A stretch of DNA of 64,000 nucleotides from Cryptosporangium aurantiacum (lineage in GTDB: Bacteria; Actinomycetota; Actinomycetes; Mycobacteriales; Cryptosporangiaceae). Every line of letters begins with the position of its first letter. Within the stretch, counting starts at the first letter, position 1. Shown here piece by piece: positions 24,431 through 32,720 of the stretch. The position numbers and the translations under genes were made by a program. The notes under the pieces were generated by a model. It had not been told where the DNA came from, made no database searches, and worked only from the letters and a program-made list of their open reading frames with translations. Location: assembly GCF_900143005.1 (NCBI RefSeq), contig NZ_FRCS01000010.1, positions 62,001-126,000 on the forward strand, read 5' to 3'.

Positions 24431-25462
24431 ATGCCTATCGCCACCCCCGAGGTGTACGCCGAGATGATCGACAAGGCGAAGGCAGGTTCCTTCGCCTACC
24501 CGGCCATCAACGTGTCTTCGTCCCAGACCCTGAACGCGGCCATCCGCGGCTTCGCGGAGGCGGAGAGCGACGGCATCATCCAGGTGTCGACGGGTGGTGC
24601 CGAGTACCTCTCCGGCCCGACCGTGAAGGACATGGTGACCGGCTCGGTCGCGCTCGCCGCGTTCGCGCACGAGGTCGCCAAGAAGTACGGCGTCAACATC
24701 GCGCTGCACACCGACCACTGCCCGAAGGACAAGCTCGACGGGTTCGTCCGGCCGCTGCTCAAGATCAGCCAGGACCGGGTCGCGGCCGGTGAGAACCCGC
24801 TGTTCCAGTCGCACATGTGGGACGGCTCCGCGATCGACCTGGACGAGAACCTGAAGATCGCCCAGGAGCTGCTCGCCGAGGCCGCCAAGGCGAAGATCAT
24901 CCTGGAAATCGAGATCGGCGTCGTCGGTGGCGAGGAGGACGGCGTCGCGCACGACATCAACGAGAAGCTGTACACCGCCGAAGGCGACTTCCTGCACACG
25001 ATCGACGCGCTCGGTGCCGGCGAGAAGGGCCGCTACCTGCTCGCCGCGACGTTCGGCAACGTGCACGGCGTCTACAAGCCGGGCAACGTCGTGCTGAAGC
25101 CCGAGGTGCTCAAGCGCGGCCAGGAGGTCGCGGCCGAGAAGCTCGGGCTCGGCGCCGACGCGAAGCCGTTCGACCTGGTCTTCCACGGTGGCTCGGGCTC
25201 GCTGCTGGAGGAGATCCACGAGTCACTCGACTACGGCGTCGTGAAGATGAACGTCGACACCGACACGCAGTACGCGTACACGCGGCCGGTCGCCGACCAC
25301 ATGTTCAAGAACTACGACGGCGTCCTGAAGATCGACGGCGAGGTCGGCAACAAGAAGACCTACGACCCGCGGGCCTGGGGCAAGGCCGCTGAGGCGGGCA
25401 TGGCCGCCCGCGTGGTCGAGGCGTGCCAGGCGCTGCGTTCGGCAGGCACCGCGAAGAAGTAG
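24431..25462 (+). CDS. fba: Class II fructose-bisphosphate aldolase
   Basis: This 343-residue zinc-dependent aldolase cleaves fructose 1,6-bisphosphate to glyceraldehyde 3-phosphate and dihydroxyacetone phosphate in glycolysis and the reverse in gluconeogenesis. Metal and catalytic positions are recognisable: ALHTDHCPKD (Asp95 and the zinc ligand His96), EIEIGVVGGEEDG, NVHGVYKPG and FHGGSGS. Length matches the long class II enzymes of actinobacteria. GAGGAG lies 6 bases before the ATG at 24431. A hairpin terminator follows. It is part of the conserved fba-DUF3151-purA neighbourhood, here split by the DUF262/HipA insertion. Confidence 0.97.
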   Translation: MPIATPEVYAEMIDKAKAGSFAYPAINVSSSQTLNAAIRGFAEAESDGIIQVSTGGAEYLSGPTVKDMVTGSVALAAFAHEVAKKYGVNIALHTDHCPKDKLDGFVRPLLKISQDRVAAGENPLFQSHMWDGSAIDLDENLKIAQELLAEAAKAKIILEIEIGVVGGEEDGVAHDINEKLYTAEGDFLHTIDALGAGEKGRYLLAATFGNVHGVYKPGNVVLKPEVLKRGQEVAAEKLGLGADAKPFDLVFHGGSGSLLEEIHESLDYGVVKMNVDTDTQYAYTRPVADHMFKNYDGVLKIDGEVGNKKTYDPRAWGKAAEAGMAARVVEACQALRSAGTAKK

Positions 25463-25469
25463 ACGCCAT

Positions 25470-25506
25470 CCTCGGCGACCCGGCAGACGCGTCCGGGTCG
25501 CTGAGG
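25470..25506. terminator. Terminator between fba and the HipA-like gene
   Basis: CCTCGGCGACCCGG (25470-25483) pairs with 25493-25506 over 14 positions with one G-T wobble and a 9-base loop. It lies between the fba stop and the opposing HipA-like stop, so it probably works in both directions. Confidence 0.8.
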
Positions 25507-25512
25507 AAGTCG

Positions 25513-26757
25513 TTATTCGACGGGCTTCCCAGTACTGAGGGGTAGCGTCCGGAAACGACGATCGATGTGGTCGCGGATGGCGGGGAATCGGTCGGTTTCC
25601 ACCCGGGTCTCCGACCAGGCGCGACGCAACGTGTCGACGGTCGTAGCGGCGGTGTCCCGAGCGGCACCGTCGTCTATCCCGACACGTTCGGCGAGCGCCG
25701 ACACATGGTCGAGGCTGATGCGTTCGAAGATGGTCTCGCCGAGCCATGGAAGGGCGAACGGCGAGTACGGCCGCAGATAGACGGTGGTCGACAGAAAATC
25801 GTAAACCGGGCTCAGTTCCGGCGTTCGACCATCACGATAGATCAGCGACCAGTTCTTCAGATGAGCATCGTTGTTGCCGGTAAGGATCATTGCAACGAGG
25901 CGTCGGATATATTCCATGAATGCGGATTCGCCTGTCAGAGCTGCGATGATCGATCCGAGCCCCTCGACCGTATGAGGACCCACGCCCGGCATGTCGTATT
26001 TGAATCGTGGTTCGACCTCGAGCACCTGTGCGAAGTCTTCGATGTGTACGGGTCCATCGGGGCTCCGGTCGAACCGGGGAATGAGATAGACGAGGTCATC
26101 CGGCGTGGCCATCCCTTCCGGGAGGCCCTCGATCACCCGCGCGGGCGCTAGCTCAGGGACCGGCACCTCAAAACCCGCTCGTGCCAACCAGGTCATGACG
26201 ATGTACTCATTGGCTGGTACGTTCGGGTTCGCGCGGTCCGGCAATTTCGCGATCCACCAGGTGCCCCGGTCGCGAACGGGAATGCTCAAACGGTCAGCAG
26301 GCACCGACAGCTTTCCCTGCATTCCGGAGAGCGAGGACCAGCGTACGTGATCGTCGGGGTCGGGCTCAGGACCGAAATCCTCCACGGTTTCGGAGCGAAG
26401 GACCTGGTCGGCGATCTCTGGATCCTCCACGACCCTCAGCGTTACCGCGCCTGGTAGGTCGGTGCGGAGTTGCAGCAGCAAGCGAGGATCGTCCAATTGG
26501 CCCCGGCCCAGCGTCTGTTCAATGTAGCGGCGTAGCGCACCGCCGCTCTCTGGGAGGAGGTTGGCGAACCAGGCCGGAACTCCGGTTCGTTCCTGCCGTA
26601 CTGCTCCCGGACTCTCCTCAAAAGCCTGACCGAGCACCAGGTGGTCAGAAACATCGACACGATCAGTGTAATAGAAGCGCGATCCTCCGCGCGTCAACAC
26701 CATGTGGCCGACGTGATGATCGTGCAACTGAACGATGGCGACCACTTGCTTTTTCAC
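25513..26757 (-). CDS. HipA-like Ser/Thr kinase
   Basis: This 414-residue protein has the HipA kinase layout. The N-terminal subdomain contains PAWFANLLPESGG (about 61-73). SGMQGKLSV (144-152) matches the HipA SGxQxK loop, Lys171 (WIAKLPD) is the likely ATP-binding lysine, NNDAHLKNW (295-303) is the catalytic loop with Asp297 and Asn302, and PVYDFLST supplies the metal-binding Asp320. HipA toxins phosphorylate translation factors such as glutamyl-tRNA synthetase; the target here is unknown. No HipB-type HTH antitoxin is adjacent. It starts with GTG overlapping the stop of the DUF262 gene (GTGA), so the two are translationally coupled. The DNA is less GC-rich than flanking genes, suggesting transfer. 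Confidence 0.9.
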   Translation of the reverse strand: MKKQVVAIVQLHDHHVGHMVLTRGGSRFYYTDRVDVSDHLVLGQAFEESPGAVRQERTGVPAWFANLLPESGGALRRYIEQTLGRGQLDDPRLLLQLRTDLPGAVTLRVVEDPEIADQVLRSETVEDFGPEPDPDDHVRWSSLSGMQGKLSVPADRLSIPVRDRGTWWIAKLPDRANPNVPANEYIVMTWLARAGFEVPVPELAPARVIEGLPEGMATPDDLVYLIPRFDRSPDGPVHIEDFAQVLEVEPRFKYDMPGVGPHTVEGLGSIIAALTGESAFMEYIRRLVAMILTGNNDAHLKNWSLIYRDGRTPELSPVYDFLSTTVYLRPYSPFALPWLGETIFERISLDHVSALAERVGIDDGAARDTAATTVDTLRRAWSETRVETDRFPAIRDHIDRRFRTLPLSTGKPVE

Positions 26758-28349
26758 TTGAGAGTCCCGGAACGCATCAGATCTCTAATCGTCCGTCCAT
26801 CGCGCGCCCCCCACTCGGCCATCCGATCGATGTGGTTGTTGATAGCTGCCTCAACCAATAGCTGTCGATGTTCGAAAAATTCGTCTGTCCGACCTTGGTG
26901 GAGAAGCTCGACGGCTGCCTCGTCGAGGAGGTGGCTGTCGGCAATTCCTTGATCGACCTTCGTCAGCGCGGCGGCAACGTTGGTCCCACCAAGAGCCCCA
27001 TGGACGATGCGATTCGCGGCGCTCTTGCTGAGTGGGCTGGAACTTTGCGTGACGACTTGCCGCCATGGGTTCTTCGGGCCTGCATCCAGGAGTTGGGTGG
27101 GCTCAAGAATTGCACCCGTCCGGAGATCGCGGGGTTCCTGTGCGAGGAATCCGAGGAGAATTAGCTTGCCGACCGTCAGTCCGATACTGATGCTGGATAG
27201 CGGGATAGGCCTGGAAGGCCGCTTGTGCGGCACGGTCTGCAACAATCGCTCCGCCGAAGCCAGCGGATCCTGGTCGATAGTGGCTACGGCCCGGCGAATC
27301 GTAGTCACGCTCACACTCTGGTGGCCGAGTCCCGAGACAGCCTCTCGCCAGATCCATCGGCGCAATAGCTCTGCAGCACGGCCCTCCGGATGCCCGTGCA
27401 ATCCGCAGAACCGAGTGAGAACGTAGAGCGTATGAGTGTGGGGAAGGATCCGAATGTGCGGTATGCCAGCTCCGGCCCGTAGGAACTCCACCGCACGAGT
27501 CACGGCGCTGAGCGTGTGATCCAGTGCCTCGCTGAACTCAGTCGGGTTGTCGAACTCGCCGTGTGGGTCGCGGAAGACATCGCTGCCGCGATAGGCGCGG
27601 ACACACCGCAGCGCCGCGTCCTCCTCCAGCTTGCCGAAGCCCAGATCGGCCACTCGTGCAGTTAGCGTGTTCAGCGTGTCCGGCGCCGTTCCCGCAGCGT
27701 TGAGGGCATGAAAAACCTCGGAGAGTGTCATGGGCCGACCGCTGTTGTTCATTCGATCGAAGATCAGGCGAAGATCGCGCTCGTCATCACCGCTGACCGT
27801 GTACGTCGGTATCTGATACTCGCGCACTGTCGCGGATACTTCTTCGATCATGTCGATCTGCTCGTCGGTGATCCACTCGCTGTTCAAACGCAACCAGGCG
27901 AGCAATCGCTTGGTGTCGAGGAGGCGAGACACCGGGAGCCAGACCGGATTAGCCTCGAACGGCTCGATGACCGAGCGAAACTCCTCATTGGATACATCCA
28001 AGACGATGCGCAATCGTGGATCAGCTACGTCGTCCGGGGCCGTCAGGGCCCCGACGATGCTGATGATGCGCTGTTGACCGTCGACCACCCAATTCGCGTC
28101 CGGAACGGCTGGAACACGCATTTGTATCGGGCCAAGACTGAGTTCGCCCTCCGCGGCCGGGCGTCGCCAGAACAGAAGGCTCCCGATCGGAAACCCCCGC
28201 CGGAGACTGTCGAAGAGGGTAACGACGTCAGTCGGCTGCCACTTGTATGGTCGCTGGAAGGGGGGAATTCGGACTTTCCCGGCCCGGACCTCTGTCACGA
28301 GGTCGACCGTCGTCAGGTAGCCGGTGCGCGGCCGACCCAGCGTCGTCAT
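26754..28349 (-). CDS. DUF262 (GmrSD N-terminal-like) protein coupled to HipA-like kinase
   Basis: This 531-residue protein carries the ParB/Srx-like DUF262 fold: IPPFQRPYKW (28-37), the signature DGQQR (90-94), and IFDRMNNSGRPMT (196-208). In GmrS-like proteins DUF262 binds or hydrolyses nucleotides and is joined to a DUF1524 HNH nuclease domain. Here the C-terminal third (about 385-531) keeps a DUF1524-like pattern (SKSAANRIVHGALGGTN, then FFEHRQLLVE), but I find no DHIxP histidine motif; the matching place reads GAILEP. So it may be a non-cleaving regulator or a degenerate nuclease. A strong AAGGAGG Shine-Dalgarno precedes the ATG. It overlaps the HipA-like gene by 4 bases. Confidence 0.87.
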   Translation of the reverse strand: MTTLGRPRTGYLTTVDLVTEVRAGKVRIPPFQRPYKWQPTDVVTLFDSLRRGFPIGSLLFWRRPAAEGELSLGPIQMRVPAVPDANWVVDGQQRIISIVGALTAPDDVADPRLRIVLDVSNEEFRSVIEPFEANPVWLPVSRLLDTKRLLAWLRLNSEWITDEQIDMIEEVSATVREYQIPTYTVSGDDERDLRLIFDRMNNSGRPMTLSEVFHALNAAGTAPDTLNTLTARVADLGFGKLEEDAALRCVRAYRGSDVFRDPHGEFDNPTEFSEALDHTLSAVTRAVEFLRAGAGIPHIRILPHTHTLYVLTRFCGLHGHPEGRAAELLRRWIWREAVSGLGHQSVSVTTIRRAVATIDQDPLASAERLLQTVPHKRPSRPIPLSSISIGLTVGKLILLGFLAQEPRDLRTGAILEPTQLLDAGPKNPWRQVVTQSSSPLSKSAANRIVHGALGGTNVAAALTKVDQGIADSHLLDEAAVELLHQGRTDEFFEHRQLLVEAAINNHIDRMAEWGARDGRTIRDLMRSGTLK

Positions 28350-28399
28350 GGCACCTCCTTCCTCGCTAAAAGGCTATCGGAGGTACCGACGAGTTGAGT

Positions 28400-29518
28400 T
28401 CACGCCGGTCGATGCGTCGTCAGGAGTTCGACCGCTTCGTCGACGTCGTCGGTGAGGTGAACGACCGCGGGCACCTCGGGGGCCTGAGTGAACAGCGGCC
28501 GCAGCAGCGCCTCCACCGGCAGCACGTCCGTCCAGTACCGACGGTCCAGGAAGATCATCGGCCCGGACGCTCCGTCGCTGCGGTAGAACGCCTTGGTCGC
28601 CGCCTGGAACACCTCCTGCACGGTGCCCGCCTTGCCCGGCGCGAACACGATGCCGCCGCGGGCCGCGCGCAGGATCGTGTCCTCCCGGATCGCGTTCGAG
28701 AAGTATTTTGCGATCCGGGCAGCGAACAAATTGGCCGGTTCGTGTCCGTAGAGCCAGGTCGGGATCGACAGCCCGCCGGCCCATGGCTCGGCCGACGGGT
28801 ATCGCGCCCGGACCGCCAGCGCCGCTGCGGTGTACGGCTCGTGGTCGACGAAGTACGGCGCCGCGGACAACTCCTTGAGAGCGGCGTCCAGCGCTTCGGC
28901 CGACGGCACGTAGGCCCCGAGGTTGGCCGCTTCCATCACGCCCGGCCCGCCGCCGGTCAGCACCAGCGCACCGGCGTCGGCCAGCGCCCGGCCCAGCGTC
29001 GCGGCCTCCCGGTACGCCACCGAACCGCGGGGCTCGGCGTGTCCGCCCATGACACCGACCACCGGTCCGGTCGACGCGGACGCCCAGGCGGCCAGCGCGT
29101 CCGACAGTGCGTTGTCGATGCCGTGGTCGTGCAGTCGCTGCGAGAGCGCCTCGCGGATCGGCGGCAGCGGGCCGCCGTGCTCGACGAAGTGCCGGTAGAC
29201 GACCGAGTCGTACATGCCTGCGAAGCCGCTCGCCTCGAACCCGACGGTCAGGTCGGCCGCGGTGTAGAGCGTCGACGGGTGAGTCGGGTAGGGCGCGTGG
29301 GCGAGCTCCGGCACCACGGACGCGCCACGCGCTACGAGGTCGGCGGCCTCCGGTGCGTTCAGCCGGCAGCCGAGGAACAGCGTGTCCTCGACCGTGACGT
29401 CGGCCAGCGAGATCCCGGTGAGGTCCAAACCTTGAACCGCGAGCCCGCTCAACGTCCGTTTGTCCAGCCAGATCCTGAGTTCGGCCAGGGTCTCTACTTC
29501 GTCCGGGGTGGCGTCCAC
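28400..29518 (-). CDS. LOG-like Rossmann nucleotide-binding protein
   Basis: This 372-residue cytosolic protein has a LOG (lysine decarboxylase-like) Rossmann domain at about 145-330: VVGVMGGHAEPRG, ALVLTGGGPGVMEAANLGAYV, and the motif APGKAGTVQEVFQ, corresponding to the PGGxGTxxE of nucleoside 5'-monophosphate phosphoribohydrolases. The third residue of that motif is Lys rather than Gly. The N-terminal 140 residues are an extension not seen in the small LOG enzymes. Likely role is nucleotide or cytokinin-type ribotide hydrolysis, or nucleotide sensing; that is inference. It lies 50 bases upstream of the DUF262 gene on the same strand, but base composition differs, so I read it as host backbone. 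Confidence 0.82.
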   Translation of the reverse strand: MDATPDEVETLAELRIWLDKRTLSGLAVQGLDLTGISLADVTVEDTLFLGCRLNAPEAADLVARGASVVPELAHAPYPTHPSTLYTAADLTVGFEASGFAGMYDSVVYRHFVEHGGPLPPIREALSQRLHDHGIDNALSDALAAWASASTGPVVGVMGGHAEPRGSVAYREAATLGRALADAGALVLTGGGPGVMEAANLGAYVPSAEALDAALKELSAAPYFVDHEPYTAAALAVRARYPSAEPWAGGLSIPTWLYGHEPANLFAARIAKYFSNAIREDTILRAARGGIVFAPGKAGTVQEVFQAATKAFYRSDGASGPMIFLDRRYWTDVLPVEALLRPLFTQAPEVPAVVHLTDDVDEAVELLTTHRPA

Positions 29519-29729
29519 CGTCCCATATTGCCGGTCGGCGCAAAGTCGGTGGAATGTACGTCAGATCGCGGACGCCACGAGTTTCCGCCAAGTTTCCTTG
29601 GATCGCGCGGCATGGTTTCGCAGCGATGATTTGTTATGGCTGGCTAGCGGCTTCACTGCGTCGCGTAATACTGCCCACACCTGGAGGCACGGTGGTTCGC
29701 TGTGTCCTCCCGCCCGTCAGGATGAACCC

Positions 29730-30152
29730 ATGAGCCTTCCTCGAGACCTCCTCCCGCAGCCGCCCGCCACGCTCCTGCCGGAGGACCCGGAGGAACTGGC
29801 GGCGGTCCGGGCCGCAGCGGCCGGCGAGGAGGACCCCTCCGCCGTCGCGGCTCGCTACCCGACGAGCAGCGGTGCCTGGGCCGTACTCGCCGACCAGGCG
29901 TTCGCGAAGGGCGACGCGATCGCCTCGTACGCGTACGCGCGCACTGGTTACCACCGGGGCCTCGACGCGCTGCGCCGCAACGGCTGGAAGGGCCACGGTC
30001 CGGTTCCGTTCTCGCACGAGGGCAACCAGGGCTTCCTCCGGGCGCTGAACGCGCTGGCCCGCGCTGCGCTCGAGATCGGCGAGTCCGACGAGGCCGCGCG
30101 CTGCGCCCAGTTCCTCCGCGACTCGGATCCGTCAGCGGCCGACCGCATGTGA
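29730..30152 (+). CDS. DUF3151 family protein
   Basis: This 140-residue soluble protein matches the actinobacterial DUF3151 family. Landmarks are MSLPRDLLPQPPATLLPEDPE, YPTSSGAWAVLADQAF, AYARTGYHRGLDALRRNGWKG and HEGNQGFLRALNALARAA. It is mostly helical with a TPR-like feel. Function is unknown, but it is typically found near fba and purA, as here. The ATG at 29730 is the family start and has AGGA about 8 bases upstream; the frame is open 90 codons upstream without protein character. The gap 29519-29729 before it holds no gene that I can see. A strong terminator follows. Confidence 0.9.
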   Translation: MSLPRDLLPQPPATLLPEDPEELAAVRAAAAGEEDPSAVAARYPTSSGAWAVLADQAFAKGDAIASYAYARTGYHRGLDALRRNGWKGHGPVPFSHEGNQGFLRALNALARAALEIGESDEAARCAQFLRDSDPSAADRM

Positions 30153-30156
30153 ACGT

Positions 30157-30189
30157 GACAACGGCGGGCAACCCCTGCCCGCCGTTGTC
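30157..30189. terminator. Bidirectional terminator
   Basis: GACAACGGCGGGCA, loop ACCCC, TGCCCGCCGTTGTC form a perfect 14-bp stem between the convergent DUF3151 and MFS genes. Confidence 0.9.
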
Positions 30190-30194
30190 GCGTT

Positions 30195-31880
30195 TCATCC
30201 GGCTTCTTCCGGGCGAGCCTTCTTCGGCAGCAGGAACGACAGCCCGGCCAGCACCACCATCAGCGCGGCGTCGATCAGCAGCAGTTTTTGCGCGGCGTCG
30301 GTGAAGATCTCCTTGCTCGCGGCGGCGCCCTCGTCCGCCAGCACCGCGCCGACCTCCGGGGTTACCGACGCCCGGCAACTCTCCGGCGTCGCGGCCGGAT
30401 CGTCCGCGGTGGCCCGGTCCCGCACGCAGTCGCGGAAGTCCGCGACGATCTCCTCCTGGGCGGCGGCGGGTACTCCGGCGGCGGACAGCTCGGCGCGGAG
30501 GGACGGCGTCACGGACCCGACCCCACTGATCACCGCGCTCCCGAGCAGGCCCACGAACACCGAGGTCAGTACCGCGACCCCGACCGTGGCGCCGAGCTGC
30601 TGGATCGCGTTGAGCAGCCCGCTCGCCGAGCCGACCTCGGTGTCGTCCACGTCGCCGAGCGCGATGTCGAAGAACGGCGCCACCACGCCGCCCATGCCGA
30701 TGCCTGCGACCAGCAACCCCGGCGCGAACGCGACGCTGCTGACCGACGAGCCCGCGATCTCCAGCGTGAGCCACACCCCGGCGATGCCCGCGGCCATCAC
30801 CAGCGCGGAACCGACCACGACGTACCGGCCGAAGCGCGGCACCAGCACGCCCATTGCGAGTCCGGCGCCCACCGCGACGCCGAACGGCCACGGGCCCATC
30901 GTCAGACCGGCGCGCAGCGGGGTGTAACCCAGGCCGATCTGCAGGTAGAGGGTCATGACCAGCATCAGACCGCTCATCCCGGCGAAGAACAGCAAGCCGA
31001 CGACGAGCGAGCTGCTGAAACTGCGCTTGCCGAACAGGCTGGGCATCACCAGCGGTGCACGTCCGTGTCGTGAACGCCGCACCAGGTGGACGCCGAGCAG
31101 CACGAACAGCACAACACCGAGGGCGAGACACCCGAAGATCCACCGTGGCCAGTCCAGTTCGTTGCCCTGCACCAGCGGATAGACCACCAGGAACGCCGCG
31201 GCGGTCGCGAGCCCGGCGCCGAGCGGGTCGAGCCCGCCTGCCGACGGCGTCCGGTCCTCCCGTAAGACGGTCACCGCACCGATCAGCGCGACGAGGCCGA
31301 GCGGCACGTTGATCAGGAAGATCATGCGCCAGCCGGTACCGAACAGGTCGGCATCCACGAGCGCGCCACCGACGATCGGCCCGGCCACCGCGGAGAGCCC
31401 CATCACCGGGCCGAAGAACGCGAACGCCTTGCCGAGTTGGTCGGGCGGGAACGCGGCCCGGATCAGCCCGAAGCCCTGCGGGATGAGGAGTGCGGCGAAC
31501 AGTCCCTGGAGGAGTCGGGAGCCGATCAGCATGCCTGGCGAGACGGCGAGCGCGCAGGCGGCGGAGCTGAGCGTGAAGCCGGCGACACCGATCACGAATA
31601 GGCGTTTCCGGCCGTAGAGGTCGCCGAGGCGACCGGCGGTGAGCAGTCCGACCGCGAACGCCAGCGTGTAGCCGGCCGAGATCCACTGGATCGACGCGTA
31701 GGTGCCGCCGAGATCGTCGCGGATCGCGGGTGAGGCGACGCCGACGATCGTGGTGTCGAGCAGGTCCATCACCTCGGCGACGAGGACGACGGCCAGGGCG
31801 AGCCAGGCGAGCCGCCCGCCGGCCCGATAGCCGTCGGGCGGGCGGGCAGGCGCGGTGGGGGTTTCTATCTGGGAAGTCAC
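30195..31880 (-). CDS. MFS drug exporter, DHA2 family
   Basis: This 561-residue integral membrane exporter has about 14 helices. Motif D1 is MDLLDTTIVGVASPAIRDDL, motif A is AGRLGDLYGRKRLF, and antiporter motif C is GPVMGLSAVAGPIVGGALVD. Near the C-terminus a soluble-looking loop (about 475-535) with two Cys (DFRDCVRDR, PESCRAS) sits before the last helix, as in other actinobacterial DHA2 exporters. The GTG at 31880 is chosen because AAAGGAGCC lies about 8 bases upstream; the frame is open to 31916 but that would run into the operators. It is divergent from a TetR gene; four GAAC-N3-GTTC-type sites lie between them. Confidence 0.94.
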   Translation of the reverse strand: MTSQIETPTAPARPPDGYRAGGRLAWLALAVVLVAEVMDLLDTTIVGVASPAIRDDLGGTYASIQWISAGYTLAFAVGLLTAGRLGDLYGRKRLFVIGVAGFTLSSAACALAVSPGMLIGSRLLQGLFAALLIPQGFGLIRAAFPPDQLGKAFAFFGPVMGLSAVAGPIVGGALVDADLFGTGWRMIFLINVPLGLVALIGAVTVLREDRTPSAGGLDPLGAGLATAAAFLVVYPLVQGNELDWPRWIFGCLALGVVLFVLLGVHLVRRSRHGRAPLVMPSLFGKRSFSSSLVVGLLFFAGMSGLMLVMTLYLQIGLGYTPLRAGLTMGPWPFGVAVGAGLAMGVLVPRFGRYVVVGSALVMAAGIAGVWLTLEIAGSSVSSVAFAPGLLVAGIGMGGVVAPFFDIALGDVDDTEVGSASGLLNAIQQLGATVGVAVLTSVFVGLLGSAVISGVGSVTPSLRAELSAAGVPAAAQEEIVADFRDCVRDRATADDPAATPESCRASVTPEVGAVLADEGAAASKEIFTDAAQKLLLIDAALMVVLAGLSFLLPKKARPEEAG

Positions 31881-31897
31881 GAGGATGGCTCCTTTAC

Positions 31898-31964
31898 GAA
31901 CAGTGTTCCGTTGCAACGAACACCGTTCTATGATCGAACGGCGTTCGTGTCAAGTACAGTGTTC
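31898..31964. promoter_or_regulatory. Four-copy operator array between MFS and TetR genes
   Basis: GAAC-AGT-GTTC (31898-31908), GAAC-ACC-GTTC (31918-31928) and GAAC-GGC-GTTC (31936-31946) are three perfect copies of one 11-bp dyad. GTAC-AGT-GTTC (31954-31964) is a one-mismatch fourth copy. Centres are 20, 18 and 18 bases apart. They occupy nearly the whole intergenic region, as expected for a TetR regulator binding cooperatively. Confidence 0.8.
31925..31953 (-). promoter_or_regulatory. Promoter of the MFS gene
   Basis: On the minus strand TTGACA (31953-31948), a 17-base spacer, and TAGAAC (31930-31925). One operator fills the spacer and another covers the -10, so repression by occlusion is expected. 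Confidence 0.6.
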
Positions 31965-31988
31965 GGAGGATCGGCGAGGGGAGCAGCG

Positions 31989-32720
31989 TTGGACGACATG
32001 CCGGTACCGCCCTGGCGCGAGCGCAAGAAGACCGCTTCGGTCCGGCGTCCGCTCAGCTACGAGCAGATCGTCGACGCGGCGATGACCGTCCTCGACTCCG
32101 AGGGCGTCGACGCGATGAGCATGCGGCGCGTCGCACAGGAACTCGGCACCGGCGCCGCGTCGCTGTACGCGCACGTCCAGAACAAAGAAGAGCTGGTCGA
32201 CGCGGTGGTCGACCGTGTGCTCGCCACCGTGGAGTTCCCCGAACTGACCGGCGACTGGCGCCAGGACTTCACCCGGTTCGCCTACGCCACCCGCGAGGCG
32301 CTCATCGCTCACCGGGACGTCGCCAAAGCACTGTGGGGCCGCGTCCCGACCGGCCCGAACGCGATGCGGCTGAGCAACGAGGTATTCGGGATCCTGCGCC
32401 GGATCGGCCTACCCGACCAGCTCGCAGCCTGGGCCGGCCCGCTGCTGTTCGACTACATCACCGCGGACGCCCACGAGGGCAGCCTCTACGCTGCGGCGTT
32501 CGGCGATGCGGACAACGGCCAGCAGTACTTCAAGGGGCTCGGGGCGTACTTCGCCAGCCTGCCCGCCGACCGGTTCCCGCACGTCGTCGAGCTCTCCGAG
32601 GCCCTCACCACCGGTGGCGGCGAGGAACGGTTCGCGTTCGGCCTCGACGTCCTGCTCACCGGCCTCGCGGCCAAAGCAGCCGCGTCAGAGGCCCTCGGCG
32701 ATAGCGGCGGCGATACGTAG
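31989..32720 (+). CDS. TetR family regulator with TetR_C tetracycline-repressor-like domain
   Basis: This 243-residue regulator has an N-terminal HTH (MRRVAQELGTGAASLYAHVQNKEEL) and a C-terminal domain like the TetR_C_1 group (EFPELTGDWRQDFTRFAYATREALIAHRD). I give a TTG start at 31989 because GGGGAG lies 5 bases upstream; the ATG three codons later (31998) is the alternative. A start at 31911 would overlap the operators. It is divergent from the DHA2 exporter and is its presumed repressor through four GAAC-N3-GTTC sites. The 3' end overlaps the convergent ParA-like gene by 36 bases. Confidence 0.9.
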   Translation: MDDMPVPPWRERKKTASVRRPLSYEQIVDAAMTVLDSEGVDAMSMRRVAQELGTGAASLYAHVQNKEELVDAVVDRVLATVEFPELTGDWRQDFTRFAYATREALIAHRDVAKALWGRVPTGPNAMRLSNEVFGILRRIGLPDQLAAWAGPLLFDYITADAHEGSLYAAAFGDADNGQQYFKGLGAYFASLPADRFPHVVELSEALTTGGGEERFAFGLDVLLTGLAAKAAASEALGDSGGDT

